Notes under the pieces: model-generated
The model's input: the letters and a program-made list of their open reading frames with translations, nothing else
What the model was told of the DNA's origin: nothing
Database searches by the model: none
In this document: positions 20,100 to 31,040 of the stretch, piece by piece
Layout of the letters: the number at the start of each line of letters is the position of its first letter
How positions within the stretch are numbered: position 1 is the first letter of the stretch
Assembly: GCA_030710605.1 (NCBI GenBank)
Contig: CP092864.1
Coordinates: 140,634,277 to 140,698,276 of the forward strand
Direction of reading: 5' to 3'
From: Cordylochernes scorpioides
Taxonomy: Eukaryota > Arthropoda > Arachnida > Pseudoscorpiones > Chernetidae
Length of the DNA stretch: 64,000 nt
Program-made: the position numbers and the translations under genes

Positions 20100-20750
20100 C
20101 ATAAACGCTTATGTGTTTGACTTTTCTTGATTTGTCATTATGTGTTGCCCAAATATCACATTCCAGGTTAAATCAAAGTTTAATTGATTTTTGCTTCACT
20201 AAATGCTTCTCTGCCATCTAAAATGCTCATCCAAGAAAAACGAAAGGAATTAAGATGAAATTCAGAAATCTGATGCTGCACATGACTGGTACAGAGCAGA
20301 AGGGACAAGCACCGGTTCTGTCCTCCCAAGAGAACAAGTCTTTGATTTCCAGACTTAAGTCTGGTCATCTACGGACAATGACTTTCCAGAATGGTTGCAA
20401 GGTTTTCCCACTATGTACTAAGTGCAATTCTCAGCCTGCAACCCCAAGACATATTATTGACTGTATTGACTCATCCATTGATGAGCTCTACTCTTCCCCG
20501 GCAGACACCATCAAAATTCTCAAGCTTTACAAGCTTGATACCTTAGTGTGATTGAGTGGAGATAAGAAAGAAGAAGAAGATCTAGTAGGTCACACGCTAT
20601 CTCAACATTTGCAATTCAATATCAAAAGTAGCTGCAGAATGATAGTTTTATTCCACACACAAAACCAAAGAGAACAGAATATAAACTACCATCATAGGAA
20701 TACATATCAGAACTCAAGAAATATATTTAATATCAATTTGTAGAACTTGA
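20100..20750 (+). pseudogene. LINE ORF2 C-terminal fragment (second family) and flank
   Basis: From about 20200 the plus strand gives, with one frameshift, SLISRLKSGHLRTMTFQNG, CTKCNSQPATPRHIIDC and LYKLDTLV followed by a stop at 20551 and an (AAG)n tail. This is the zinc-binding end of a LINE ORF2 related to, but distinct from, that at 9902. I recognise nothing in 20590-20750. Confidence 0.65.
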
Positions 20751-20754
20751 AGAA

Positions 20755-21104
20755 AGACCTGAAGGTCGTGGTGGTGTCTTGTTCATGGAGCAGATCAGAT
20801 CGGTCCGTGCACCCTGATCACAATACCAGCCAACAAAGGGGCCATGTCCAAATGGATGTCCTCTTCTGGATTGATGTCTGCCATATAGAGGGCTGCAAAG
20901 ATGGCCAGGTATATATGGTCCGGGGTGAGTTAAGTGTGACAGTTATTGCAGTTCCTGTAGGATCTATTCATGTCTGGGTTTATCTTCATTCCTTTAAAAT
21001 GTCCTGTTCTGATTCTTGAAATTGTTGTTGTTAATTCTCTGTTAATGTTGAGGTTGCATATGGGCCGGGGTATTTTGGTTTTTGTAATGAGTTTTGCTAT
21101 TGTA
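20755..21104 (-). pseudogene. LINE ORF2 C-terminal fragment, minus strand, cut by mariner
   Basis: The minus strand reads PICNLNINRELTTTISRIRTG, GHFKGMKINPDM, YRNCNNCHT and LTPDHIYLAIF, with stops: a decayed zinc-type LINE C-terminus. The mariner at 21105 is inserted in its upstream side. Confidence 0.6.
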
Positions 21105-22432
21105 CTACTCTGATTAAAAAGTTTCGACACTTTGCTCATAAGTTAAAAAAAAACTTTATTATTCTACCAAATCCAAATTGTCCCCTTCAAAGTAGTCCCC
21201 GTTGGCCGCGATGCACTTCAGCCACCTTTTTTTTTCCAAGCGGCAAAACACCTCTGGTAGTCTGTTTTCGGGATTGCCTTCATGGCCTTCTTCGATTCCA
21301 CTTTGATCTCTTCTATGCTCTGAAATTTCCGACCCTTTAACTTTCTTTTTTTAGCATTCCAAAGAGGAAGAAGTCGCAGGGGGCCAAATCGGGACTGTAG
21401 GGGGGTTTTGGGGGAACACAGAGGTTGAGTGGTCCTGCAGGAACTTTGAGATTTTGAGGGCTGTGTGCGCCGGCGCGTTATCGTGGTGGAGGATCCACGA
21501 CTTGCTCCTCCACAGCTTCGGCCGTTTCTGCCTGATCGCTTCCCTCAATCGCCTCAAAACTCCCAGGTAGGAGTGAGCAGTTATTGTAGAGCCTTGTTGT
21601 TGAAATTCATGATGAACGATGCCCTGGTAGTCAAAGAACACCGTCAACATGACCTTGACTTTGCTGGGAGCCTTCCCCGCTTTCTTTGGTCTCGGCTCAT
21701 TTTTGAAGTGCCACTCCGATGCCTGTTGGGTAGTTTCCGAATCAAAGCCGTAAATCCATGTTTCGTCTCGAGTAATGACCCTCTTCAGCAATTCGGGGTC
21801 GTCGGTTGTCGCTTTGAGATTGAGACTGGCCGTTTCTTTCCGGACGTTCTTTTGATCAAAAGTCAAATCTTTGGGAACGACAACGGCGTTGAGTCTTCTC
21901 ACTCCCAAAATGTCCTTAATTATCGATTGAGTCGACCCGAATGATATCCCTGCTTCTTCGGCGACCTCCCTGACAGTTATTCGTCGGTCTTCACGCACCA
22001 GTTCCAACACCTTGTCCACTTTTTCAGACGTGGTTGATGTGGACGGTCTCCCGGAACGCTCGTTGTCGGCGGTCTCTTCCCGACCCTTCTTAAAGCGCTT
22101 GTACCACTCGAAAACTCGCCTTCGGCTCATGACGGCATCCCCGTAGGCTGTTTGCAACATCCAAAAAATTTCGGCACCCTTGAATCTGTTTTTCACACAG
22201 AACTTGATGCAAATTCGTTGATCCTCCATTTCGGTGACTAACGAAATCGAAGCACGGGCAAAATGGCTTCATATCGAACAGCCGCTGCTCACGCTGTTGT
22301 GGCGCGTGATTTTTGAAAATTGGCAGGTCTCCAAGTCAAGGGCGACGCTTGCGTTTGCCACAAACTGGGAGAAAATATAGTGAGTTTTCAGGATTTTATG
22401 AGCAGAGTGTCGAAACTTTTTATTCAGAGTAG
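21105..22432 (-). mobile_element. mariner element, 1328 bp
   Basis: Terminal inverted repeats of about 35 bp (left CTACTCTGATTAAAAAGTTT..., right ...AACTTTTTATTCAGAGTAG) with a few mismatches, flanked by TA (21103-21104 and 22433-22434). It contains one mariner transposase gene on the minus strand with a frameshift near its end. Confidence 0.9.
21127..22229 (-). pseudogene. mariner transposase (frameshifted near C-terminus)
   Basis: The open frame runs from ATG at 22229 to 21351 (292 residues; family usual about 345). N-terminal paired-type helix-turn-helix region (RRRVFEWYKRFKKGREE, DNERSGRPSTSTT), then TRDETWIYGFD (first Asp) and LHHDNAPAHTAL (second Asp). In a C run near 21410 the frame shifts; the next frame carries PYSPDLAPCDFFLFGM (third Asp region) and continues to a stop near 21170 after GDYFEGDNLDLVE. 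The enzyme catalyses cut-and-paste transposition into TA sites. One indel disables this copy. Confidence 0.88.
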
Positions 22433-22434
22433 TA

Positions 22435-22756
22435 TTTGCATCAGACTCAATGGTAGAATGGTAGTTATATGGTATCAGGGTCAAATCTCAAACGTGGATA
22501 AGTGGGTAACATCCTCGATTCCCAACAGCCATGAACCAGGATCGAAACCCGCATTGGACACTTTGTTTTAATATGTGAATAACCTTCACATATTATTTAT
22601 TGTTGCAAATATCATAAACTAGGTTGCTCTCTTTTTTAGCTGCACCTAATAAAGTGATTTTGGAACAAGTCAAATCTCAACTTTATAGAAACCACTTTCC
22701 AAGCCGATCATAAGCCTCAAGATCAGCGGGTTATTATGAACCACTTCATGAACATA
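22435..22756. other. Spacer between mariner and Tc1
   Basis: No gene. A stretch at 22450-22560 (GTAGTTATATGG..., CATGAACCAGGATCGAAACC) may be tRNA-derived SINE debris; nothing firm can be said. Confidence 0.4.
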
Positions 22757-24260
22757 CACTGGTCCGCAAAATTAAAGGAACAACACATGTTTAAGAAAAA
22801 GAAAAGTTATATTAAGGGTATATATCAAGTTTTGGTATATTCAGAAGCTTCCATGAATTAAGAGAGTATGTAAAACAGAAAAAAAAAAGTTGTTCCCAAT
22901 ATGCAAAATACCACCGTCTACGTTGACTCCGCCTCCAGCACGTGCCTGAGTCTTTCTCAAAGCGTCCTAATTTTATGATCCACTAGATTTTTATTGAACC
23001 TTTTTGTTTTTTAAAGGTTTCATTGCTTATAGGCAACATTTATCACAAGAAAAAAAAATGGCAAGCTATTTGAAGGATGGAAGCAGGCCAATCACAGGCA
23101 GAAGTAGCAAGATGGCTTGGAGTGACAAGAAACGTTGTCTCAAGGCTTTGGAAAATTTTTTCAAACGACAGCTAATGTTGCCAGAACACCCGGACAAGGA
23201 CGGCCAAGGGTCACAACGTTAAATCAAGATTGTTATTTGAGTCTCCTTGTGCGTCGCAATATAAGAATGACAGCATCGCAACTACGAAGTGACCTCAATG
23301 CAGCTACAGGAGTCTTAGTATCAACTGATACAATACGCAGAAGGCTTCACAAGAAGGGCCTCTATGCTCGACGACCCATAATTTGTGTGCCATTGACACC
23401 ACTTCAAAAGAGAGCAAGGAAACTTTGGTGCAGACAACATGTCGCCTGGAATCCAGACAAATGGAGGCGTGTAATGTTCACTGATGAGTCCAGATTCTCT
23501 CTAAACAGCGATTCTCGTCGTGTCTTTGTCTGGAGAGAGATAGGAACCAGAAATAATCTCCGGAATGTGGTTGAAAGGGATCCCTACATAAGCCAAGGTT
23601 TTATGGGCTGGAATCTTCTTGGGCGGTCGCACAGCACTCCATATTTTTCGGCAAGGAACCCTGACTGGACAGAGGTATCGGGACGAAATCTTGGCAGCAT
23701 ATGTGATGCCTCAAGCATTGGAAATGGGAGAAAACTTTTTCTAATGAATGATAATGCCCGTCCACATAGGGCTGGTGTGGTCGACACTTTTCTCCAAAAC
23801 CATGCAATTGCTCGGAAGAATTGTCCAGCTCGATCCCCAGACCTAAATCCCATTGAGCATGTATGGAACAACCTAGGACGGCGGATCTCATCCCTCCAAC
23901 CCCTCCTAGAAACACTCATGAGCTAGAAACAGCCTCAACACAAGAGTGGGCGTTGATTCCACAGGAGCTGATAAACTCCCTAACTCTTAGTATGGGTCAC
24001 CGATGTAGAGCCTTTCTATCAGTTAAAGGCGATCACACCCCATATTAACAACAATATCCAAGATATTTATGCACTGACTGCAAGAAGATCATTGCTTGAC
24101 CGGCTAATTTGCATAAAATACGTGTTAGATTTTTTTTATTTCGGGTATTCTAATCAATAATGGAATAATAAATTTGTGTATGAAATTTCATTGATAAATG
24201 TTCAATAAAATTTGAGGTAAATCAAAAAATATGTTGTTCCTTTAATTTTGCGGACCAGTG
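22757..24260 (+). mobile_element. Tc1-like element, 1504 bp
   Basis: Inverted ends CACTGGTCCGCAAAATTAAA and TTTAATTTTGCGGACCAGTG are flanked by TA (22755-22756 and 24261-24262). It contains one Tc1-family transposase broken by several frameshifts. Confidence 0.92.
23004..24048 (+). pseudogene. Tc1-family transposase (several frameshifts)
   Basis: Pieces in different frames read as one protein: HTH (QSQAEVARWLGVTRNVVSRL near 23090), NIRMTASQLRSDLNA, RRRLHKKGLYARRP, VMFTDESRFSL (first Asp), FLMNDNARPHRAG (second Asp) and SPDLNPIEHVWNNLG with Glu 34 residues after the second Asp, i.e. DD34E. The stretch 23580-23730 is out of frame and returns at FLMNDN; the tail ELETASTQEWALIP...KGDHTPY ends at 24048 in yet another frame. 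Inactive. Confidence 0.88.
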
Positions 24261-24262
24261 TA

Positions 24263-24600
24263 TATAATGAACATATACAATGATTCACAACTCGTTAATA
24301 TAATAATAAGAGATTTTATAGAGAGACAATACATTTCAAACAATTTGTATGGTGTGTAGTATACCCTATTAGCACGCCATTTTGAACTATTTTTGACGCA
24401 AATGATTCTTTTTAAAATGAATAAATTTTCTACTGCCCCCTTACTGCAATGATAAAATAATGGGAGGGCCTGGCTGATCAGTGTATAATCCTTAATGTTT
24501 ATATGTACAAACAACAATTTATTTCTAACTCCGTGCACCATTCGTTCTATGCGAACTCTACACGCAATGTTTATATTAAAATATACAAGTATCAGAGTCA
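24263..24600. other. AT-rich spacer
   Basis: Nothing recognised between the Tc1 element and the tRNA-bearing repeat. Confidence 0.5.
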
Positions 24601-24985
24601 TCAATCAATTCTTAATTCTGTCACCATTTGCTTTTGTGAATGGAATAAATACCCAAATATGGCCATTTCTTATAAGCATCGGTAGTTCAATGGCGAGAAT
24701 GCTCGCCTGCCACGCGGGCGGCCCGAGTTCGATTCCCGGCCGATGCATTTTTTTTTTACAATTTTTAAAACTCATTTTTTTTAATATTATTATCCCTATA
24801 TTTATATATATAAGTCAGAAAATGGGGGGTAATACCAGCTGACCTAATGTACATGTAAAGTTTGGAGCGGGACGTTTCACAAGAGTGACATCCACGGCTC
24901 CAATTTATAATGTAACGAATAGTATTTGAATAAAAACATTTAATCGGGTTTTACCAGGACGTTGCCATTCGGCTAGTGTAAGTAT
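24600..24985 (-). repeat. Composite tRNA-bearing repeat with ACTAG head, minus strand
   Basis: TTCTGTCACCATTTGC and AATATGGCCATTTCTTATAA lie before the tRNA-like part, ACAATTTTTAAAACTCATTT after it, then GGAGCGGGACGTTTCACAAG, GACATCCACGGC and a decayed minus-strand head (CGTTGCCATTCGGCTAG). The same blocks recur at 5050-5460 and 61.7-62.6 kb. Confidence 0.6.
24676..24747 (+). tRNA. tRNA-Gly(GCC)-like sequence inside a repeat
   Basis: Seven-base acceptor stem GCATCGG/CCGATGC pairs perfectly; the anticodon loop has GCC; discriminator A; T run downstream. Weak points are an insertion in the D loop (TTCAATGGCGAGAATG) and one T-stem mismatch (CCGAG against CCCGG). Its flanks match those of the copy at 62444-62514, so the whole block is dispersed. 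Probably a pseudogene or tRNA-derived repeat. Confidence 0.55.
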
Positions 24986-25212
24986 AAATGTCTGTAGGTA
25001 TATACATCTGTATATGATGTGCACTTTATTCATGCTGATATGGTTGGCTGATTAGGATCACATGATAGTGAAGGAATTGGCTCTGGATTGCTTCTCACTC
25101 TCACGAGAATTATGTACGAAATATACAGATGGGAAAGAACACAAATCAATTAGCTTTTTAAAAAATCGTTGAGGATAACACAAATTATCAGATCATTGAT
25201 AAGGTACAATTT

Positions 25213-25556
25213 GGATTATCTATATATATATAAATCAATGTTTGTATGTCCGGTATACAAATTCGCAGTAGTTAACTAATTCAAACCAAAATTTCTATAC
25301 ATAGGTAAAAAAATACGGGGAAGACGATAGGCTATTTTAAAAATATATAAATCAAGTATTAAAAAACTATATATTCAAATTATTCTACTTAGCTCACGAA
25401 CAGCGCCCTCTATCAAAGATTAGATTAAATTATGCTGATGCAAACAAATAGATAATGCTAATAACAAACAATTATAAAAAAAATCTTATCTAAATATATA
25501 TCACTCGGGTAGATATGCACACGGGTCAATCCCGGCGGGTCACCCGTCTAGTAGAT
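25213..25556 (-). repeat. ACTAG-headed dispersed repeat, minus strand
   Basis: The minus strand runs from CTACTAGACGGGTGACCCGC to the tail ...CATACAAACATTGATTTATA (TA)n. The tail half, including the inverse of CTCACGAACAGCGCCCTCTA, matches 6080-6296. About 344 bp with no frame. Confidence 0.65.
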
Positions 25557-25682
25557 TATAAACACAAGATAATAAGACCAAATCTAAATAAATAAATAAA
25601 TAGTGTGTGACATTTTTGTAACAATGCTGTTACCAAAAGGTCAAACACTATTTGGATTTGGTCTTATTACCTTGTGTTTATC
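25556..25682. mobile_element. Foldback MITE, compact copy
   Basis: Arms ATAAACACAAGATAATAAGA and the inverse of TGGTCTTATTACCTTGTGTT around a short centre. Same family as 10522-10966. Confidence 0.7.
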
Positions 25683-26492
25683 AGATCATTGAAGTCACTA
25701 TTAAACTAGCTTGTATGCAAATTTAAATAAATATCAAATAGGATAACATGGTGATGAATCGCGTCAGTACAGAGGAATATATGGGTTCCTGAAATCATTT
25801 CAAGTGATATTTATTATTACCAGTTGCAAATAAGACACGCTATATCCCTGGGCTAATCGCGTGAAACTATTCACAATAATTCATATTTTAGTAGAGTAGG
25901 TAACAGAATTGTCAAAAAGAGCATTGAATAAACATATCCATTAAACAAATAAGCAACCACATAAGCAGATAGAAAAAATCACAAGGTAGTTATTTACAAT
26001 ATGTTAAGTAATGATGGAAGTTGATTTAATGAAGTTATCTGTAATAATTAGTATTGTGGAGAGAGAAAGTTGATCAAGTTGAGCTATTTACAATGAGTTA
26101 TATTCTAAAGTAACTTATTAATTATTTACATTGATTTTAAAAGTCGGATTGTAGTGTAGTTCCTCAACCTGCATGAAGCTGTCTATTTATAATAAAAAGT
26201 CTGCAGAACCTATTAAATTTCGTATATAGCTTTCCCTATTATAAACTATTTGACCCAAATAGGTTCTTTCCATCTTGCTCTGCTGTCTTAGGTTTGACAC
26301 CAGTGGGCATGAGTACAAGTAATATTTGGCGCTCAGATTCCTAGGATTTTTAGTCCTTTCATTGTATTCAGTTAAATAGAAGCCACTCCAGGTTAAATGC
26401 TAGAGTTTGGTGTCTCCGAATTAGTCTAAAGGTATTTTGTTCAGACACATTCAACTTTCCAATTCTGTGCAGCTGAGGAAAAGAATTAATAT
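25683..26492. other. AT-rich spacer, no gene seen
   Basis: No frame, RNA or clear repeat boundary recognised. Confidence 0.5.
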
Positions 26493-26509
26493 TGAGTCAT
26501 TCTATTATA

Positions 26510-26881
26510 CACACACACAAAGCTTTTATTAAGACGTTAGTCTTATACAGATTCTCCGTACAAGGTGCAATAATAGGAAAAGAGCAGCACAGGAAACCAT
26601 TAGTTCCGCAACTATATACAATTATTAGTAATAAGGAAAAGTAAGATTTAATATGAAAGGTCGACGCCATCGCCCCAAGTCTTCAATTTCATAAGCGCGG
26701 AGCAGAAATAGGGACTAAGTTATTTATTTCGCCATAAATATAGCATCCAGACAAAAAGAAGGTCTACTCCAGCACAGCCATCCGTATCACCTGCTCCGCA
26801 ATCTCATCGTCGACCAACACGATGGCCCCTCGATGTTTCGTCATCATTCTGAGGTGTAAGAACAATAGCTTCCAAGTTCTC
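26510..26881 (-). mobile_element. 5'-truncated LINE copy with 17-bp target duplication
   Basis: TGAGTCATTCTATTATA (26493-26509) and TGAGTTATTCTATTATA (26882-26898) flank a 372-bp insert. The minus strand starts in a frame ending DDETSRGHRVGRR and a stop, followed by a 3' UTR that ends AATAAAAGC and a (TG)n tail, the same kind of tail as the LINE at 11186-20035. The coding end differs from that LINE, so it is probably a related family. Confidence 0.7.
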
Positions 26882-27068
26882 TGAGTTATTCTATTATATA
26901 ATTGACTAAAAACAAATTAGGCATATCCTGACAAATAACATGAGCGTTTTATAGATGTCAGAGCGCCATCTAGTGGAACAGAAATCGGCTAAACGTTTAT
27001 TTATTTTCTTCAAAAAGCTCATATTAGTGGTCATGATATGCCAAATATGTTTTTAATATCAACACTTG

Positions 27069-27316
27069 TGTTACGCAAACTTTGACTTTTATCATCATCG
27101 ATGCTGACGTCACTTCCAACTTCTACCTTCAACCTTTCTGTTATGTTTTATCGCTAGCTTGTTTTAACAATATTTGTATTGGAACAAGTCGTTCCTTAAA
27201 TAAATATATATTTGTTTTTATCTAAAGGGATGTCCTCGTAACTACGACATACGTGAGTACAAAAACAACTAGAAATCCTTGAAAAGAAACATCGTATTTT
27301 TGCTAAGCCTATATCA
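27069..27316 (+). mobile_element. Solo LTR of the copia family at 55365-59972
   Basis: Begins TGTTACGCAAACTTTGACTT and ends TAAGCCTATATCA, matching in inverse the LTRs at 55365 and 59713 with scattered differences. Flanked by ACTTG (27064-27068 and 27317-27321). The absence of any internal region indicates LTR-LTR recombination after insertion. Confidence 0.9.
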
Positions 27317-27321
27317 ACTTG

Positions 27322-28922
27322 CCATTTAAAAAAAAAATGTAATTATTTTTCGCATAAATTACCAATTGTCCATAAAATATATTGAATTGGCAAATTTATT
27401 AGAAGATGTGACATTTCATTGTATTAAATTTGTTTCTTTTATGAGAAAAGAAAAAAAATAATAAAAAATTAGAAAAATTCAATACATATTTATCATCAAA
27501 AACAAAATATACATTTCCATATATTAGTTTATTTATTACTTTATCGCGAGTTAGCGAGATATTTATGATAATTGATCATTGAAAATGAATATATAGATAT
27601 TTTATATTCCATAAATTTTTATATTTATTCATATGCAAAAAGAGAATGAATCTTTAAAAAATCAAATTAATTTGTATTTTCAAAACGGGTTTCATATAAA
27701 TACTGAAGCATATAAATTATCTTCTTTTTTTTCATTTATTAATTTAAAATGTTTCCATCGTTAAATCCTATAGTAAAATATCCATTTTCATGGTATCAAT
27801 TTTCAAATCATAAATTATATGTCAAATATTTTTCATATAAATATATCAAATCCATAAAGGCCGCTCTATAAAAATCTCGTTTCCAGCGATCCAACAATGG
27901 GTCGTCAGTCAGTTGGGAAGTGAGGTAGAATGCAGGTCTGCTTTGAGACTCTGTCCGAATTTACTTGTTTCCTCAGATATTGAGGCTTTGCTTCCCCCGC
28001 TCCCCCCCCCCTGGTTCTTTGAGACGGAGTCCATAGCATCGGCAGACCAGTTCCTCGCAGGGCCTGGACCATTAGCTCGGCCGAGAGATCGAGCGAGTTG
28101 GATGCTCTGGTTGTGCTAGAAGAGTGGAATAGGGCTTCTACGGGAGGCAAAGCGCCACTATAAACAAAGGCTAACGCGCTGAGCAGGTACCTCCTGGGTG
28201 GCTTGGAAACCCTTTACGAAAATATTTATTGCTTGGTCTGGTGATGCATGGACTTCTTGAGATAAAATTTAAAAAATTATTGAAAAATATCTATAAAAGC
28301 TATTTCTTGACAACCATAAATTTTCAAATAGAGTTTTTTAGACAATTATTTGTTTTTTTCCACAGAGAGTGCTATCAATTTGATGCGTAGATGCAGCAAA
28401 AGATTAGTTGTAATTAATATATAATAGGCAAGCAATGATTATTTTATAAACGACATTGTATGTTTATAATTACAGATAATATCTTTGGTTTATATATAAC
28501 GCAGAAGATAATCTTGTAAATAGAACACATCATGTGGGATTGCATCGTGTGATATTCAACAGATAATCAGTTAATTTTTTCAGGCAATTGGTTTTACGCA
28601 GCAGACGATTTTGTTAGTTAATTTACACACTATTTTGGTTACAACCAAACAGACAATCATATTATTTCAAAGTAGCATGCAATCTTTAAAGTTTAAAATT
28701 AAGAACTGAAACCATTGATATAAATCTGTATATGAACTTGATTTTCCGCAGCAGGCGATTATGTTGGGCTAACAGCATACTAACTTATTGGTTTAGTATG
28801 TCAGACAATATTATTAGTTTAATGTAGCCAACGACCTTGGGGGCACAAAGTAGCAAACAGACTTGTTGTTCTAACAAACAAACAGAGTTTGTTTGATTAA
28901 TAACAAGGTTATTGCTCTTGTT

Positions 28923-28961
<39 letters not shown>

Positions 28962-29397
28962 CATAGCAGAAGATCATGTTGGTTGAACGCGATAAACGAT
29001 CTCGTGAGTTTATTGAAGATCTTGTGGATATAAAACGCCGCAAACGATCTCGCTGCTTGAATTTCTAAATTGTAAGCACACACTGATTTGATTCCTACTT
29101 CTTGAACAATTTCACAAAGAATTTTTTTTCAATCACTCACAACCAATCTTATACTTTCTGTGATCAAATAGTTCTTGCTGCATCTTCTACTGATATAATC
29201 TCTATTTAGAAAGTTTGTAGCCAATGGTTAACATTTTAATAGAAATAGTTTCAGTTCTCTGTGTATTGGGTAATAAATTGCATGCTTCTTTAGCAATTAA
29301 AAAATCAAAATGAACGTTTTAACATTTCTTATATTTAAACGACCATAAGAACATATATTTAAATATGAACTCTTCAAATTGTGAAAATATCAATATA
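27322..29397. other. AT-rich spacer with one GC-rich island
   Basis: Mostly AT-rich DNA without genes. 27895-28210 is a sharply GC-richer block (GGCCTGGACCATTAGCTCGG, GAGAGATCGAGCGAGTTGG) with open frames of 60-80 codons on both strands, none recognised. 28927-28960 is a (TA)n microsatellite. Confidence 0.5.
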
Positions 29398-31023
29398 TGA
29401 TGGGTTCCCGGTTTGGATAGTTGAAAAGGGAGGATACACGATGTGACTTATTAAAGTTTCCTTACTTAAGTATATATATATATAGCAATTTAGGCCAACA
29501 ACCCCATGTATATAACCCGCAGCAAGACCTTAATGTTGTATAATAGCAGCACAGCTGTCAGTGATGCACTATCGGCATATGTCTTTACATCATCACATGT
29601 AATGCAATTTGTGCAAACAGGATAAATAAAATAAATAAAAAAGAAAGGGGGGGAAAAACTCTGTAATTGATTAAGAGTTGAGCTAAAGCAAGGATCGAGC
29701 ATATAATATTGTCAGAACAATGGTCTAAAGATGGAAACAGCCGCGACACTATTATACAATTTCATCAGACAACCCATGAAATCGTTATTAAATTGGGCAA
29801 TCTATAAAACACTGAAACACAGACACTCGCGGCAATGTATGTGGCCGGTAATTTATGGGAGACTTGATTATTAGTAACATTCCCTTCAAATAGGTAAGAA
29901 ACATACAACATTTCATTTAAACAGTGGGAATAGCACCATAAGGCAAATTATGTATGAAATAGGTAACAGAGGAAACAAGAAAATTTCTCTAGATATTTAT
30001 TTAAATATCTTAAAATTTGGGAACATGTCTATACTGACGAGATATGCTATTTACATAGTAAAATTTAGATAGAGGTGACCTGAAGTTACTTTATAGCCCT
30101 TTAGGGCCCATGCGAAATCTAGGTTGGCTACTACACAAAAGGGGGGGGGGGGGAGGCGCTAAGTCATAATGACAAATTGCTTACCTTTTCTCGAAAGTGC
30201 CGGCAAAGGTCTGGTGTCCTGTCTGCAGACTGTCCTTTCACTGAGCGACTCCGATCCAATCTCGCCTTTTGGCAAAGAACCTCCTCTTATTCATGTCTCT
30301 CTCCATTTTCATTCGCCGAAAGAAACACCAATCAAAATGGCCAACGCTCCAGTATCAATTTCATAGACGCCCCAGGCCTCATCAAAATAGAACATATAGT
30401 ATTACCAAAACAAAAAAATCTAAAGAGAGAAACAACCACGGCACTAGTGTAAGATTTCAGACTCCAGGCCTCTTCCATCAAAATAGAACATATAGTATTA
30501 CCAAAACAAAAAAATCTAAAGAGAGCAACACCTACGGCGATAGTGTAAAATTTCAGACCCCAGCCCCCTCCCCTCCACATGGATTGAAATAAAATCCTCC
30601 CTTTTTCTCGGGACGATATATATATATCGCCCCCCCCTCCGTCTTAGCTAAAATTGACACAGGTCCCTTTTCACTTGAACTGTAATATAACGCTTTCCTT
30701 TCTCGGGAAGGATTTTTTTATAAGGTTCAGTCTTTTAGAGATCTTCCTTCTCCATTTTTTTTTCTGGTCACCTTTACCTAAATTTTTGGTGAGGGGAATA
30801 TATGTACATATGAAACAACAGTTTCCAGCTCGGATGTCTCTGGATGTCTTCTTCTTTACCAGGCATCAGCTTTCGGCATGGAAGTCTGGTGTCATCTGTT
30901 GTCTAGGTTTCTGGGCAAAAAGAATGGTCTGTAAGTCTATGTGGGAGGGAAGCCATGTATCCATTTGATTTGATTATACATACGCCTTCTGTTGGGGTAT
31001 GGTTACAAAAACGTGCCCCAACA
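29398..31023 (-). repeat. LARD 3' LTR
   Basis: 1626 bp; plus strand TGATGGGTTCCCGG ... ACGTGCCCCAACA. Contains a 92-bp tandem duplication (30373-30464 and 30465-30560) with CATCAAAATAGAACATATAG in each, a G run near 30140 and a (TA)n at 30618. Open frames inside it, up to 107 codons, occur identically in both LTRs and resemble nothing. Confidence 0.9.
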
Positions 31024-31040
31024 ATCCTCCCCCTGCCAAG
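31010..31040 (-). other. LARD polypurine tract and LTR junction
   Basis: On the minus strand GGCAGGGGGAGGAT directly precedes TGTTGGGGCACG, the LTR start. A purine run in this position primes plus-strand DNA synthesis in LTR retrotransposons. Confidence 0.75.

Noticed and set aside
26767-26852. Terminal exon of a host gene on the minus strand (frame ending DEIAEQVIRMAVLE)
   Set aside because: It lies in a 372-bp insert with target duplication and (TG)n tail; an alternative frame fits a LINE C-terminus.
30177-30592. Open frames of 60-107 codons repeated in both LARD LTRs as genes
   Set aside because: They are identical only because the LTRs are identical; they overlap in several frames and resemble no protein.
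29398-31023. The long repeat pair 29.4-31.0 and 39.0-45.2 kb as a segmental duplication
   Set aside because: TG/CA ends, flanking TATA duplication, primer site and polypurine tract show they are LTRs of one element.
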